IMG/VR virus record: IMGVR_UViG_3300044844_000506 | Span: 47,613-111,612 of that record | DNA length: 64,000 nt | Direction: 5' to 3' (one strand) | Origin: a virus | Shown: in pieces, positions 53,045-61,648 of the stretch | How the letters are laid out: each line of letters starts with the position of its first letter | Numbering within the stretch: the first letter of the stretch is position 1 | The notes under the pieces: generated by a model | Databases searched by the model: none | The model's input: the letters and a program-made list of their open reading frames with translations, nothing else | What the model was told of the DNA's origin: nothing | Position numbers and translations under genes: made by a program

Positions 53045-53443
53045 CTATACTAAAGGATATCGGGGTACAGGATTTAGTTGTGTCTCGACACCGTAATTAA
53101 TCATTACTGTAGCAGTAGCAGAACCTAAGTTCCTTAATTCAAATGATGAAACGTACTTTCCTGCACCTAATGTTATTTGTTGACCAGGATAAATTAATGA
53201 TCCAATATAACCAGAAGCAGCAGTTAAGCTATTAGCATTAGCTATTACACCTATAGCAGAAGTAGGAATTAGACTGCTAGGAGTGAATAAGAAGGCACAA
53301 CCACTAGGAGAAGGTGTACCACTAACTACTACTTGGAATGTATTGCAAAGAATAGGAGTTCCAACTGAATTGTGACAAGTTACTTGCGTAGCTTGACCAG
53401 CAGTCATGCTACCATATTTTACATAACCATTAAAACCTTCCAT
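53045..53443 (-). CDS. 132-aa head- or fibre-associated protein, unknown
   Basis: MEGFNGYVKYGSMTAGQATQ with later strands (YIGSLIYPGQQITLGAGKYV, SSFELRNLGSATATVMIN) suggests a beta sandwich. It overlaps the head-core gene upstream by one base. Could be a capsid decoration protein. No family recognised. Confidence 0.5.
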   Translation of the reverse strand: MEGFNGYVKYGSMTAGQATQVTCHNSVGTPILCNTFQVVVSGTPSPSGCAFLFTPSSLIPTSAIGVIANANSLTAASGYIGSLIYPGQQITLGAGKYVSSFELRNLGSATATVMINYGVETQLNPVPRYPLV

Positions 53444-55299
53444 TAGTTATCCTCCTTTTCTTCTTCATCTTCATCTTCACCAGTCTCATCTTCATATTCT
53501 TCTTCACTTTCTACGTCATGAGATCCCTTAGGCTGATCAACATGAACCTCATCGTCACCTTCACCAGTATTAATATTTACTGTAGTATCATCTTCTTCTG
53601 AATCTTCAGAGCTATCGCCCATTTTTAGCTTAATATCATTAATTAGATTTTCTAGCTCTGACATAGTAGACATTAGTTGTTCTTTAGACATTTCTACTGG
53701 GGGTTCTTCCTCTTCTTCACCCTCCATGCCTTCCATATCCTCTAATTCATGATCTTGCATAGTATGTTGACCATCACCATCTCGGTCTAATCCACCCATA
53801 CCACCCATGTCACCACCCTCTTCATCCTCAGGACTCATTTCAACATTCTCTTCATCATCTTCCTGAGTATCATCTGATACATCTAGATTTAGATCATTAG
53901 CTAATCTTGAGTATCCATCCTGTGGAACAGGACTATTAGGTGTAGGTTGAGGAGATTGCATACCTTGAGGCATAGCATCACCACCTTGACCACCTAGAGC
54001 TTGAGTAGACTTAATCATCTTTAGAATGTTTACAACATTACCAAGATCATTAGCAATGCTATCAAAATCTAAGTATCTGCTAATTGCAGACTCATTAATG
54101 AATGAGTATCCACTTTCTTCAAAGAGAGTACAAATTATATCATTTACATCTATTGCTTCAATACCGTTCTTTTCTTTTAGAACTTCTATTGCTTCTTTGA
54201 TTACTTGCTTTTGAGCACTACCCTTAGGTAAAACTTTATTTAAAGTTTCAAATAAAACTATTTGAGTATTTAATAGACTACGGAATGAAGCTGGCTCTTT
54301 TAAGTTCTGGAAGTTAATACCATACTTTTCATCAAGAGTTTTAATTAATTCTCTCTTGATCGGCTTCTTAGCTTCGAATAATTGTGATGAGTAAGATTGT
54401 ATATCCTTGATGTTCACTACAGATTCAGATACATTTAATAAGGTATTAAACATATCAGTCATCTGCTTCTTGCTAAGTAGAGCAACATAAGGTATATCAG
54501 TTATAGCCTCACTTAATGCTTCTGCCTTTTCATCTTCATCACCGTTTATAGCATTGGCTAATGCTATAACCTTTGGATGGCTTGTCCAAATTAAATTGAA
54601 GTTTCTCTTGTTTTCTAATAATTCCTTTTTAATCAACTCTTGACGAGTGATTAATTCGTAGAGACTTACATTCTCATCTGATTCGCTTATTTCAAACTTC
54701 TTTGCTTCAGCAAGAGTCTGGTAAGTGACTTTAGGCATATTAAATGCTTCTGCGATTGTCTTTGAGAGAATAGCTGTGCTACGGATTTCACTAATGTTTG
54801 AGATCTTAGTCTTATTTACCTTTAAGAACTGAGTTAAAGAAGGAAGGATCTCCATTAAATTCTTAAATTGAGGTGTGGATAAAATATCTTTATTTTCTAC
54901 AACTGAGGCAGATTTAGACTGTAAAAGTTTGGATATTTTATTTAATTTAAGTCTTTCTTCCCATAAATTTAAAGTCTCAACTAAGTCCTTTTTACCGCTT
55001 GAGTAATTATCTCTGTAGAGATTACCTATTAGAGAGTTAACTTGTTTTTCAATTAGTTTGTTAAATTCTTGACTATCAAGGTAAGTAGAAGCCTCATTTA
55101 CCTCTAATTCTTCTAGTCCAGATTCTGTTACTATACCAGAAATTATCTTCTGATTTTGTGTAACAAACCAAACTTTTTCAGTATTATCATCGTACTTAAA
55201 TAATTCTACATTCTCTCTTAAAGAACGACCTAAGTAACTTGCAGTACGATATAAAGAAGCTAACTTCTTATCTCTATTTAAAATAACCTCATTTAACAT
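53443..55299 (-). CDS. 618-aa head-core protein with acidic tail
   Basis: It directly follows the portal gene, where T4 has core proteins gp67/68. Residues 1-430 are helical and contain several gp21-style sites (TIAE-A, TLAE-A and QLFE-A, all in the first half). The C-terminal 150 residues are extremely acidic (for example EEDEENVEMSPEDEEGGDMG) and include an EF-hand-like loop DRDGDGQHTMQD. The arrangement fits a large scaffold/core protein that is cleaved in the prohead; the EF-hand-like loop may bind calcium. Function inferred from position and composition. Confidence 0.6.
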   Translation of the reverse strand: MLNEVILNRDKKLASLYRTASYLGRSLRENVELFKYDDNTEKVWFVTQNQKIISGIVTESGLEELEVNEASTYLDSQEFNKLIEKQVNSLIGNLYRDNYSSGKKDLVETLNLWEERLKLNKISKLLQSKSASVVENKDILSTPQFKNLMEILPSLTQFLKVNKTKISNISEIRSTAILSKTIAEAFNMPKVTYQTLAEAKKFEISESDENVSLYELITRQELIKKELLENKRNFNLIWTSHPKVIALANAINGDEDEKAEALSEAITDIPYVALLSKKQMTDMFNTLLNVSESVVNIKDIQSYSSQLFEAKKPIKRELIKTLDEKYGINFQNLKEPASFRSLLNTQIVLFETLNKVLPKGSAQKQVIKEAIEVLKEKNGIEAIDVNDIICTLFEESGYSFINESAISRYLDFDSIANDLGNVVNILKMIKSTQALGGQGGDAMPQGMQSPQPTPNSPVPQDGYSRLANDLNLDVSDDTQEDDEENVEMSPEDEEGGDMGGMGGLDRDGDGQHTMQDHELEDMEGMEGEEEEEPPVEMSKEQLMSTMSELENLINDIKLKMGDSSEDSEEDDTTVNINTGEGDDEVHVDQPKGSHDVESEEEYEDETGEDEDEEEKEDN

Positions 55300-55328
55300 A
55301 ATTTAATCCTTCTTATTGTATATATGCA

Positions 55329-57188
55329 TTAACTACTTAAAGTTTTTAAGTTCTTAAGTTTTTCTTGTATTGATTTTAATGCTTTTACTTTAATTACATC
55401 AGATTCTGATAATAATACACTATCTAAGTATTTAAGTGTTTCGTTTTGAGGAGAGTCCATTCCTGCTGACCCTGGTTGTTGTTGAGCTATGTTTCCAGAT
55501 CTTCCCCCTACACCAACCATTCCACTATCTCCTACTTCTTGAGGCATTTCACCCCCAGCTTCGGGATTTGCTGCGCCCATCATTTGCTGTTGCATCATTT
55601 GTTGCTGCATAGCTTGATCTTGTTGCTTTTGCATTTCTTTAGCTTCTTGGTCTTCTAGTAACTTAAGTTCTTTACCAATTTCATCTGTGGACATTTCATA
55701 GTATTCTCTATAAACAGTTTCTTTAGAGAATAACCCGCTACCAAGAACAGCAGTTACAACTCTTGTCTTTGCCTCATCAATCTCTAATTTACGCTTGGTA
55801 TACATATCTGACGGATCAGGCATTTCAACTCTAAGTTCATTGATTAAAGATTGAGGGAATCCCTTTATCTTTAAATGCCTTCTTATTAATGCTTGTAAAC
55901 CAAATGTAAATTGATGCTGAACACGCATTACTGTTCTACCAAACTTAACGTCTAATTGACTTAAGTTTGCTTTTCTTTCAGCACCCTTATCTTTAGATTC
56001 TACGATGTAGTCTCTGGGAACCTTCATACCTCCTAAAACCTTATCTAGGAAGTACTTAACGTCATCTATGTCTCCTAAGTTCTGTGCTCCAGGAAGAACA
56101 TCAACTCTTGTTTCTTTATCTCCTCTATGTGGAATAAACAAATCTTCATCAACAGATAGAGGATTAAAACGCTCATCTATATTACCTGTGCTAGTGTTGA
56201 AGAACTTCTCTTTACGGAGTTTCTGCTTCATTTGATCTACGAATGTGGCAACTCTGTGAGAAGGAATGTTACCTGTGTTAATGTAGAATACTCTTCTCTC
56301 GGGTGCGCGTGAGAGTCGGTATACCAACATAGCATCTTCCATCAACTTTAGAGATCTAAATGCTCTAATTACTCCACCAGCTACACCACGACCATAAGGA
56401 TAGAATCTAGGATCTGAAGTGTGTAATCTAAAGTGTAGAATCTGATTCTTGTCTAGTGTAATATAGTTATTTCTAGCCATTGAATCGGATTGAGAACCGA
56501 AAGCTGACCAGTCAATAGTTTTTGGTATTTCCTGCAAGAATGCAGTTAAATAGCCATACATATTCTCAACACGAATTATAAAGTTAGGGTTAAGTATCTT
56601 AATTCTTTGAACACCTGACTTTGGATTATTTTCATCGACAATAATTTCTACGAAACAATCACCAAACTTAACCATGTTTCGTATAATGTCCCAATAATAT
56701 CTTTCTAAATCAACAGTTTTAAATAGTCTTTCTACTTCATCTTTCACTATTTGACTAGAAGATTTAATAACCCATCTTTTACCTTGAATATTTCTTTGGG
56801 TTGAATCGTCTGCGTATAAATCAAATGCGGATGAAATTTCAGGATATTCATCCATGCTCTCAAATTGACGATATCTTTCTTTTCTGGATCTTTCGTATTC
56901 AGGGATAAGAACTGTTCGAACAACTAATTCAGGACCATCATAAACCTGAGCAGTTTTAATCTTTACCGTATCAATACTAGTATAAGTATCGCCAGCTTGA
57001 GGAGCTTTCTCATAAGCCTTTTGATCTTGACCCTGTAAAGAGATGTATGGTTTTGCCGAAGTAGCAAAGAATTTGGCAAACCATCTACCAGCAGATCCTA
57101 AAGGGGTAAACCAGTTACCCGATCCTAGTATAGGTCCACCAAATGAGGTTTCCCCAGCTTCATTAATCATTTTTTTATTATCTGCCAC
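55329..57188 (-). CDS. gp20: Portal protein, gp20-like
   Basis: 619 residues (T4 gp20 524). Signature segments: RERYRQFESMDEYPEISSAF preceded by a basic stretch, SAFDLYADDSTQRNIQGKRW (residues about 120-140), and RAFRSLKLMEDAMLVYRLSR near 280-300, all typical of T4-type portals. The C-terminal 100 residues are Gln/Met/Gly-rich. The first residues MADNKKMINEAGETS contain INE10-A, a possible gp21 site. The portal is the DNA entry vertex; it lies 11 nt after the terminase gene. Confidence 0.95.
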   Translation of the reverse strand: MADNKKMINEAGETSFGGPILGSGNWFTPLGSAGRWFAKFFATSAKPYISLQGQDQKAYEKAPQAGDTYTSIDTVKIKTAQVYDGPELVVRTVLIPEYERSRKERYRQFESMDEYPEISSAFDLYADDSTQRNIQGKRWVIKSSSQIVKDEVERLFKTVDLERYYWDIIRNMVKFGDCFVEIIVDENNPKSGVQRIKILNPNFIIRVENMYGYLTAFLQEIPKTIDWSAFGSQSDSMARNNYITLDKNQILHFRLHTSDPRFYPYGRGVAGGVIRAFRSLKLMEDAMLVYRLSRAPERRVFYINTGNIPSHRVATFVDQMKQKLRKEKFFNTSTGNIDERFNPLSVDEDLFIPHRGDKETRVDVLPGAQNLGDIDDVKYFLDKVLGGMKVPRDYIVESKDKGAERKANLSQLDVKFGRTVMRVQHQFTFGLQALIRRHLKIKGFPQSLINELRVEMPDPSDMYTKRKLEIDEAKTRVVTAVLGSGLFSKETVYREYYEMSTDEIGKELKLLEDQEAKEMQKQQDQAMQQQMMQQQMMGAANPEAGGEMPQEVGDSGMVGVGGRSGNIAQQQPGSAGMDSPQNETLKYLDSVLLSESDVIKVKALKSIQEKLKNLKTLSS

Positions 57189-57199
57189 TTTATAATCCT

Positions 57200-58813
57200 T
57201 TACTTACCGTAAACCCATTTAATCTCATCATATGTTTTACCGCCAAAATATTTTCTCATATCTTGATTGTTACCTTTGAACATCGGCATAGGCTCGTAGA
57301 ATCCATCATCACTAAGTTTTGTTAGAGTTCCTGGAGAGTTTGTAATCATTTCTACTATGCCTTGAATGGATAAAGCTAAACTCATAATTAAATCGTCATG
57401 TTGACCATTATCAGCTTTAACTCTACCACTTTCATCAATAACAAAGGTTAATAATTCTTTTACTAATCTATCTGAATTTACTAAAATCTTTTTGCTTCTA
57501 ATGTATTCTTCCATTTTAGCAAAAAGCTGTTCTTTACTTTGAAATGTGGTTTGGAATCCATACTTACCGTTTTTATCCATCCACACATTTTCATATTGTT
57601 CTTTTTTAACTAAGTATTCAATTAAGTTATTACCTATACTGTTTCTCTCAGGCATTATCAATGCTGAATTATATCTTCTACCTTCCTCAGATAATATTTT
57701 AGCAAAATCATCTATAGAAGTCTTATTAGAGTAAAACTCAGCAACTTGTTGACCATTGTATACGTTTAATATTATGAACGCAGAATAGTCTCTTTCTCTT
57801 CCTAAAGCCGTATCTGCACCCATTACATATTGATGATAAGGTTCAGGCTCATGCCAAACTCTTAAACGATTATTATACTTAGTAGTATATTCTTTACTTG
57901 TGTTATCATTAAGTAAAGTTAAAGTTTCACCATCAATATAAGTTTCACCTGTACCTAAAAACTCTTTCTCAAACTCTTGTTTCCAGCGTTTAATTCCAAT
58001 GTTCTTTTTAGTTGCTTCTTCAAAGTGGTTAACATCGTATGTATCATCTCGTTCTCTTAACAAGCTGTATAACCACTCATAACGCGAGTCATATTTATAC
58101 TGAGGATGTTCTTGCCAATCAATATCAATTACGTTAAAGTTATTAAGACCTTTTCTAGCCTCTTCATACATTGTGTGGAAGAAGTTACCCATACCATTAA
58201 CAGTAGATAACATAAATACTCTACCACCTGTAGAGATGATTGGATAAACTGCTGCCCAAATATCTCCAATGCTCTCTACGAACGCTGCTTCGTCAATGAT
58301 TAAAAGGTAAGAAGATAGTGATCTACCTGAAGTCTTCTTAGCTGGTCTAGCCTTTACTTTACAACCAGTTACAAGCTCTAAAGTATGTTTGTTATCTCCA
58401 CCCTTTTTAATTGCAGGTTTTAAAAACGAAGGTAACTCATCATACATGATTTTAATTCTAGTTAAAACCTCTGTAGACTCAGTGTCACCAATTGAAAGAA
58501 TAGCAATGGTTTTATTTCTTTCAAATACTAGAATGTGTAATGCATAAGCACAAGCGATAGTTGTACATCCAGCTTGTCTAAATTTTCTTAGTAAATTGAA
58601 TCTATTTTTATCTAAGTTATCTATAATTCTACGTTGGAAGTCAAATAGCTCGAAGGGAACTAGGCCGAGTAGCTGGTGTTCCACTTTAACATAAGTCGAG
58701 ATAAAATAGGCTTTATCTCTTTTACATTTTAAGAACTCAGCTTTAAGTTCTTCTTTATTCATTTTAGTCCAGTGTTTTACATCTGGTTGGCTGAGATTAA
58801 TTTTATTTTCCAT
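57200..58813 (-). CDS. gp17: Large terminase subunit, gp17-like
   Basis: 537 residues (T4 gp17 610). ATPase: residues 76-85 read RKFRQAGCTT, a Walker A variant in which the usual Lys before Thr is Cys; upstream Lys77 may supply the charge, as in the deviant Walker A of other terminases. Walker B LLIIDEAAF at 170-178; motif III LSTVNG at 202-207. Nuclease: GADTALGRERDYSAF, MPERNS and QHDDLIMSLAL match the RNase-H-like three-acid site. It packages DNA into the prohead through the portal encoded next. Divergent from the glycosyltransferase gene with an 18-nt gap. No small terminase is seen in the window. Confidence 0.95.
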   Translation of the reverse strand: MENKINLSQPDVKHWTKMNKEELKAEFLKCKRDKAYFISTYVKVEHQLLGLVPFELFDFQRRIIDNLDKNRFNLLRKFRQAGCTTIACAYALHILVFERNKTIAILSIGDTESTEVLTRIKIMYDELPSFLKPAIKKGGDNKHTLELVTGCKVKARPAKKTSGRSLSSYLLIIDEAAFVESIGDIWAAVYPIISTGGRVFMLSTVNGMGNFFHTMYEEARKGLNNFNVIDIDWQEHPQYKYDSRYEWLYSLLRERDDTYDVNHFEEATKKNIGIKRWKQEFEKEFLGTGETYIDGETLTLLNDNTSKEYTTKYNNRLRVWHEPEPYHQYVMGADTALGRERDYSAFIILNVYNGQQVAEFYSNKTSIDDFAKILSEEGRRYNSALIMPERNSIGNNLIEYLVKKEQYENVWMDKNGKYGFQTTFQSKEQLFAKMEEYIRSKKILVNSDRLVKELLTFVIDESGRVKADNGQHDDLIMSLALSIQGIVEMITNSPGTLTKLSDDGFYEPMPMFKGNNQDMRKYFGGKTYDEIKWVYGK

Positions 58814-58831
58814 ACGCTATTATTATATAGT

Positions 58832-59530
58832 ATGCAGATAACAGACATAAATTACTATTCGTTTATTTGTTCGAAAGACGATAATTATAAACCTACTGCG
58901 GTACACTTATTTAACTATTTAACTGATGCAGGTATTAAAGTTAAAAGTTTAATTGGTAAGAACAGTATTTTCTCGGCTTATAAAGAAGGATTAGAAAAAG
59001 TTAATCCTAAAGACGATGACATTATTATTTTGTGTCACGATGACATTGAAATAATGTGTCCTCCCTCTACTTTATTCTTACACTTGAATAAGTGTCAATC
59101 ATTACCTGAGTGTGGATTTATAGGTGTAGCGGGTACTCGTAACTTTGATTTGCCTTGTGTTTGGTGGAACTGGGATAAGAAGTACGATCACTCAGGGGGA
59201 GTTTATCATGGAACTATGCTCAATCGTTATTGGACTAACTTCGGTCCTTATGGTGAAGTAGTAGTGCTTGATGGAGTATTCCTAGCTTGCACAGGAAAGA
59301 CTTTAAGATCAATTAAACTAGAACAACCAGAAGCATTTAGTGGTAACTGGGACTTCTATGACATTTATTATACTTTCCAAACTCATATAAATGGAAAGAA
59401 GAACTACACAGTACCAATTACAATAAGACACGAATCTCCTGGAACTCCTAGAGAAAGTTGGGATAGTAACAGAAGAGAATTTATTAAAATGTATAATGAG
59501 CAATTACCAAAGAAAGTAGAGTTAACATGA
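58832..59530 (+). CDS. Glycosyltransferase-like protein (GT-A fold, family 2 style)
   Basis: 232 residues from MQITDINYYSFICSKDDNYK; an upstream ATG would overlap the terminase gene. Residues 63-74 (DIIILCHDDIEI) carry the Asp pair that binds nucleotide sugar and metal in GT-A enzymes, followed by GVAGTRNFDLPCVWWNW and EVVVLDGVFLAC. A substrate cannot be read from sequence: it could modify DNA (as the T4 glucosyltransferases do), the host surface or a virion protein. Neighbours are nucleotide-metabolism genes, which mildly favours a DNA-related role. Overlaps the next gene by 4 nt. Confidence 0.75.
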   Translation: MQITDINYYSFICSKDDNYKPTAVHLFNYLTDAGIKVKSLIGKNSIFSAYKEGLEKVNPKDDDIIILCHDDIEIMCPPSTLFLHLNKCQSLPECGFIGVAGTRNFDLPCVWWNWDKKYDHSGGVYHGTMLNRYWTNFGPYGEVVVLDGVFLACTGKTLRSIKLEQPEAFSGNWDFYDIYYTFQTHINGKKNYTVPITIRHESPGTPRESWDSNRREFIKMYNEQLPKKVELT

Positions 59531-60090
59531 ATATTACAGAACAAATTGAAAAGTGTTGGTTTAGAACATTCTCAGGCAAGATTATTGATCCTGAAAATTT
59601 AAAGCCTGAGGACATTGATCCCGTAGATATTGCCAGATCATTATCTTTACAATGTCGTTACGGTGGTCAGATTGTTAGATTTTATAGTGTTGCAGAGCAT
59701 AGCCTAAATGTAATGCAAGAAGTTTCGAATCACATTGCAAGTATGATTCGAGTTGATAAGTCAAACATTATTCTAGGAGCACTACTTCATGATGCTAGTG
59801 AAGCCTATATGGCAGACATCCCTACTCCATTTAAGAAGTTGCTGCCAGATTATAAGAAGATGGAGAATAACGTGATGAGGGTTATTCACAAACGCTTTAA
59901 TATTGACCTTGATGTCTTTGAGGAAGAAGTGATTAATCGTTATGACAAGGCAGCATTAACATATGAGATGCCCAACTTATTTAACTATCCTGAAGCAAAA
60001 TCTACAAGCAAGTTAGAATATTATACACCTGACCAAGCCTTCTCGCTTTATCTTAACACCTTACTCCGTCTAGAAAAGGAAATGCAATGA
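59527..60090 (+). CDS. HD-domain 5'-deoxynucleotidase (YfbR-like)
   Basis: 187 residues with metal-binding motifs H58 (YSVAEHSLNV), HD 88-89 (ALLHDASEAY) and the following DIPTPFKKLL turn, all as in YfbR-type dNMP phosphatases. The segment RYGGQ (residues 44-48) precedes the first His, as in phage versions. It hydrolyses deoxynucleoside monophosphates, so it would adjust dNTP pools. It overlaps the genes on both sides by 4 nt. A DatZ-like activity (dATP removal in Z-DNA phages) cannot be excluded from sequence alone. Confidence 0.85.
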   Translation: MNITEQIEKCWFRTFSGKIIDPENLKPEDIDPVDIARSLSLQCRYGGQIVRFYSVAEHSLNVMQEVSNHIASMIRVDKSNIILGALLHDASEAYMADIPTPFKKLLPDYKKMENNVMRVIHKRFNIDLDVFEEEVINRYDKAALTYEMPNLFNYPEAKSTSKLEYYTPDQAFSLYLNTLLRLEKEMQ

Positions 60091-61118
60091 TTGAATTTAC
60101 TTATGATGATGTTCTTATTCTTCCACAATACTCTGAAGTTCGTAGTAGGAGTCAATGTGATATCTCTACTACACTAGAATCTAAGCATGGATTCAATGTT
60201 AAGGTAAAACTTCAGACTCCGATTATAGCCGCAAATATGGATAGTATTTGTGGGTATGAGATGGCTGATTATCTTGACTCAATGGGTGCTGCTGGCATTA
60301 TTCATAGGTATATGCCTGTTGAGGAGACAATCAAACTCATTAACATTTCAAAAATGAAAAACCTATTTTTATCTGTTGGTACATTAGATAATGATAGTGC
60401 TAGAATTGATTCTATTATTCGTTATGCTCCTGGATATGAAGAAGCTGTGCCAAATGGCAAGGTTCACATTTGCGTGGACATCGCACATGGGCACTCTATT
60501 GGTATGAAGGAGACGCTACAGTATATCCGTAATAAGGGATTTAAGAATTTATTAATTGGTGGTAATGTTGCTACAAGTGAAGCTGCTCAGGATTTAGTAA
60601 GTTGGGGTTGTGATGTTGTTAAGGTTGGTGTAGGGCCAGGGGCAGTTTGTTCGACTAGAACAAAGACAGGTGTAGGTAGACCTCAGTTTAGGGCAGTAGG
60701 TGAATGTTCTTATACTGCGGAAGTGCAAGTTATTGCTGATGGTGGATTTAAGTATGTTGGAGACTTTGCAAAGGCTATGGCATTGGGTGCAAAGGCTTGT
60801 ATGACTGGTTCATTCTTCGCAGGATGCGATTACACACCGAACTGGAAGTATGATGAGGACTTGCTAAACTATCGTGGAATGGCAAGTGCAGAGGCTCAGA
60901 AGGAGTTCAAGGGCAAGTTTAGTAATGCTGAGGGTATTTCAACTTACGTTAAGAATAAAGGATTAGGTAGCACAGAAAAGGTTCTTCATGAGATTCAGGA
61001 GGGGTTGCGATCCTCTATGTCTTATGTTGGGGCTTTGGATATGGGTCAGTTTGCTGCCAAGGCAAGATTTATCCATGTCTCGAATAACACTCTCTTAGAA
61101 AACAAGACAAGACTATAA
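60087..61118 (+). CDS. guaC: GMP reductase-like enzyme (IMPDH/GMPR family)
   Basis: 343 residues, a TIM barrel without the CBS insert of IMP dehydrogenase. The loop GVGPGAVCSTRTKTGVGRPQ carries the catalytic Cys188; the STRTKTGVG part matches GMP reductase (CTTRKMTGVG-like) rather than IMPDH. Other family marks: TPIIAANMDSICGYEMA, HICVDIAHGHS, IADGGFKYVGD and MTGSFFAGC. GMP reductase turns GMP into IMP with NADPH, feeding adenine nucleotide synthesis. It forms a tight unit with the HD gene. Which of the two family reactions it performs is inferred from the loop. Confidence 0.88.
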   Translation: MIEFTYDDVLILPQYSEVRSRSQCDISTTLESKHGFNVKVKLQTPIIAANMDSICGYEMADYLDSMGAAGIIHRYMPVEETIKLINISKMKNLFLSVGTLDNDSARIDSIIRYAPGYEEAVPNGKVHICVDIAHGHSIGMKETLQYIRNKGFKNLLIGGNVATSEAAQDLVSWGCDVVKVGVGPGAVCSTRTKTGVGRPQFRAVGECSYTAEVQVIADGGFKYVGDFAKAMALGAKACMTGSFFAGCDYTPNWKYDEDLLNYRGMASAEAQKEFKGKFSNAEGISTYVKNKGLGSTEKVLHEIQEGLRSSMSYVGALDMGQFAAKARFIHVSNNTLLENKTRL

Positions 61119-61126
61119 TTGCGAGT

Positions 61127-61339
61127 ATGTTAAAAATTAGATATTATCAAGTGTATTCAATTAAAAACACAAAAGGGTTAGAGGAACCTGTATGTGTATG
61201 TTTAGATCTGGATAGAGCTAAGGATGTAGCTAACAGGTCTAACAAAGGATCTTATAGATATATTACAGCTAGACCACCATTTGAAGTGGTACTAATGGAG
61301 AGAGAGTATGAACCCGTTCCAAACAACATACAATTTTAA
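61127..61339 (+). CDS. 70-aa unknown protein
   Basis: MLKIRYYQVYSIKNTKGLEE then SYRYITARPPFEVVLMEREY: a small alpha/beta protein, no family recognised. The start follows the GMPR-like stop by 8 nt, and its 3' end overlaps the next start by 32 nt. Confidence 0.55.
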   Translation: MLKIRYYQVYSIKNTKGLEEPVCVCLDLDRAKDVANRSNKGSYRYITARPPFEVVLMEREYEPVPNNIQF

Positions 61340-61592
61340 TGAACAGCCAACGCACAGTTTCTCAGATTTCCGAATTATAAAATCGGATGTTTATGGTGAT
61401 AATCAGTTATCCATACATCAGCTTTTTTATGATATGGATGGTGAGTTACTGTACTATACTGACATAATAGAATTAAAAGCACCAGACTTAGAATCTTTAA
61501 TTAAAAATATGAGACACTATGCTCAGGCACTTGAAAGAGATGTTTTAAGTGAGAATGACCTACTTCAAGGTAAAGTAGTTTATGTAGCATAA
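61308..61592 (+). CDS. 94-aa unknown protein
   Basis: MNPFQTTYNFNEQPTHSFSD then LFYDMDGELLYYTDIIELKA: alpha/beta composition, no motif. A GAGAG ribosome site lies before the ATG. It is the last gene before the hairpin at 61618-61648. Confidence 0.55.
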   Translation: MNPFQTTYNFNEQPTHSFSDFRIIKSDVYGDNQLSIHQLFYDMDGELLYYTDIIELKAPDLESLIKNMRHYAQALERDVLSENDLLQGKVVYVA

Positions 61593-61617
61593 ACCTAAAA
61601 CATTGAGATAAGAATAA

Positions 61618-61648
61618 AAAAACCCTCTATATAAAATAGAGGGTTTTT
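61618..61648 (+). terminator. Terminator hairpin that also covers the ribosome site of the next gene
   Basis: Perfect 13-bp stem AAAAACCCTCTAT (61618-61630)/ATAGAGGGTTTTT (61636-61648) with a 5-nt loop. It is a standard intrinsic terminator for the 58832-61592 operon. The ATG of the next gene starts on the next base (61649), and its only Shine-Dalgarno (GAGGG) lies in the 3' arm. The loop region reads TATAAAATA, close to a T4 late octamer. Confidence 0.85.
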
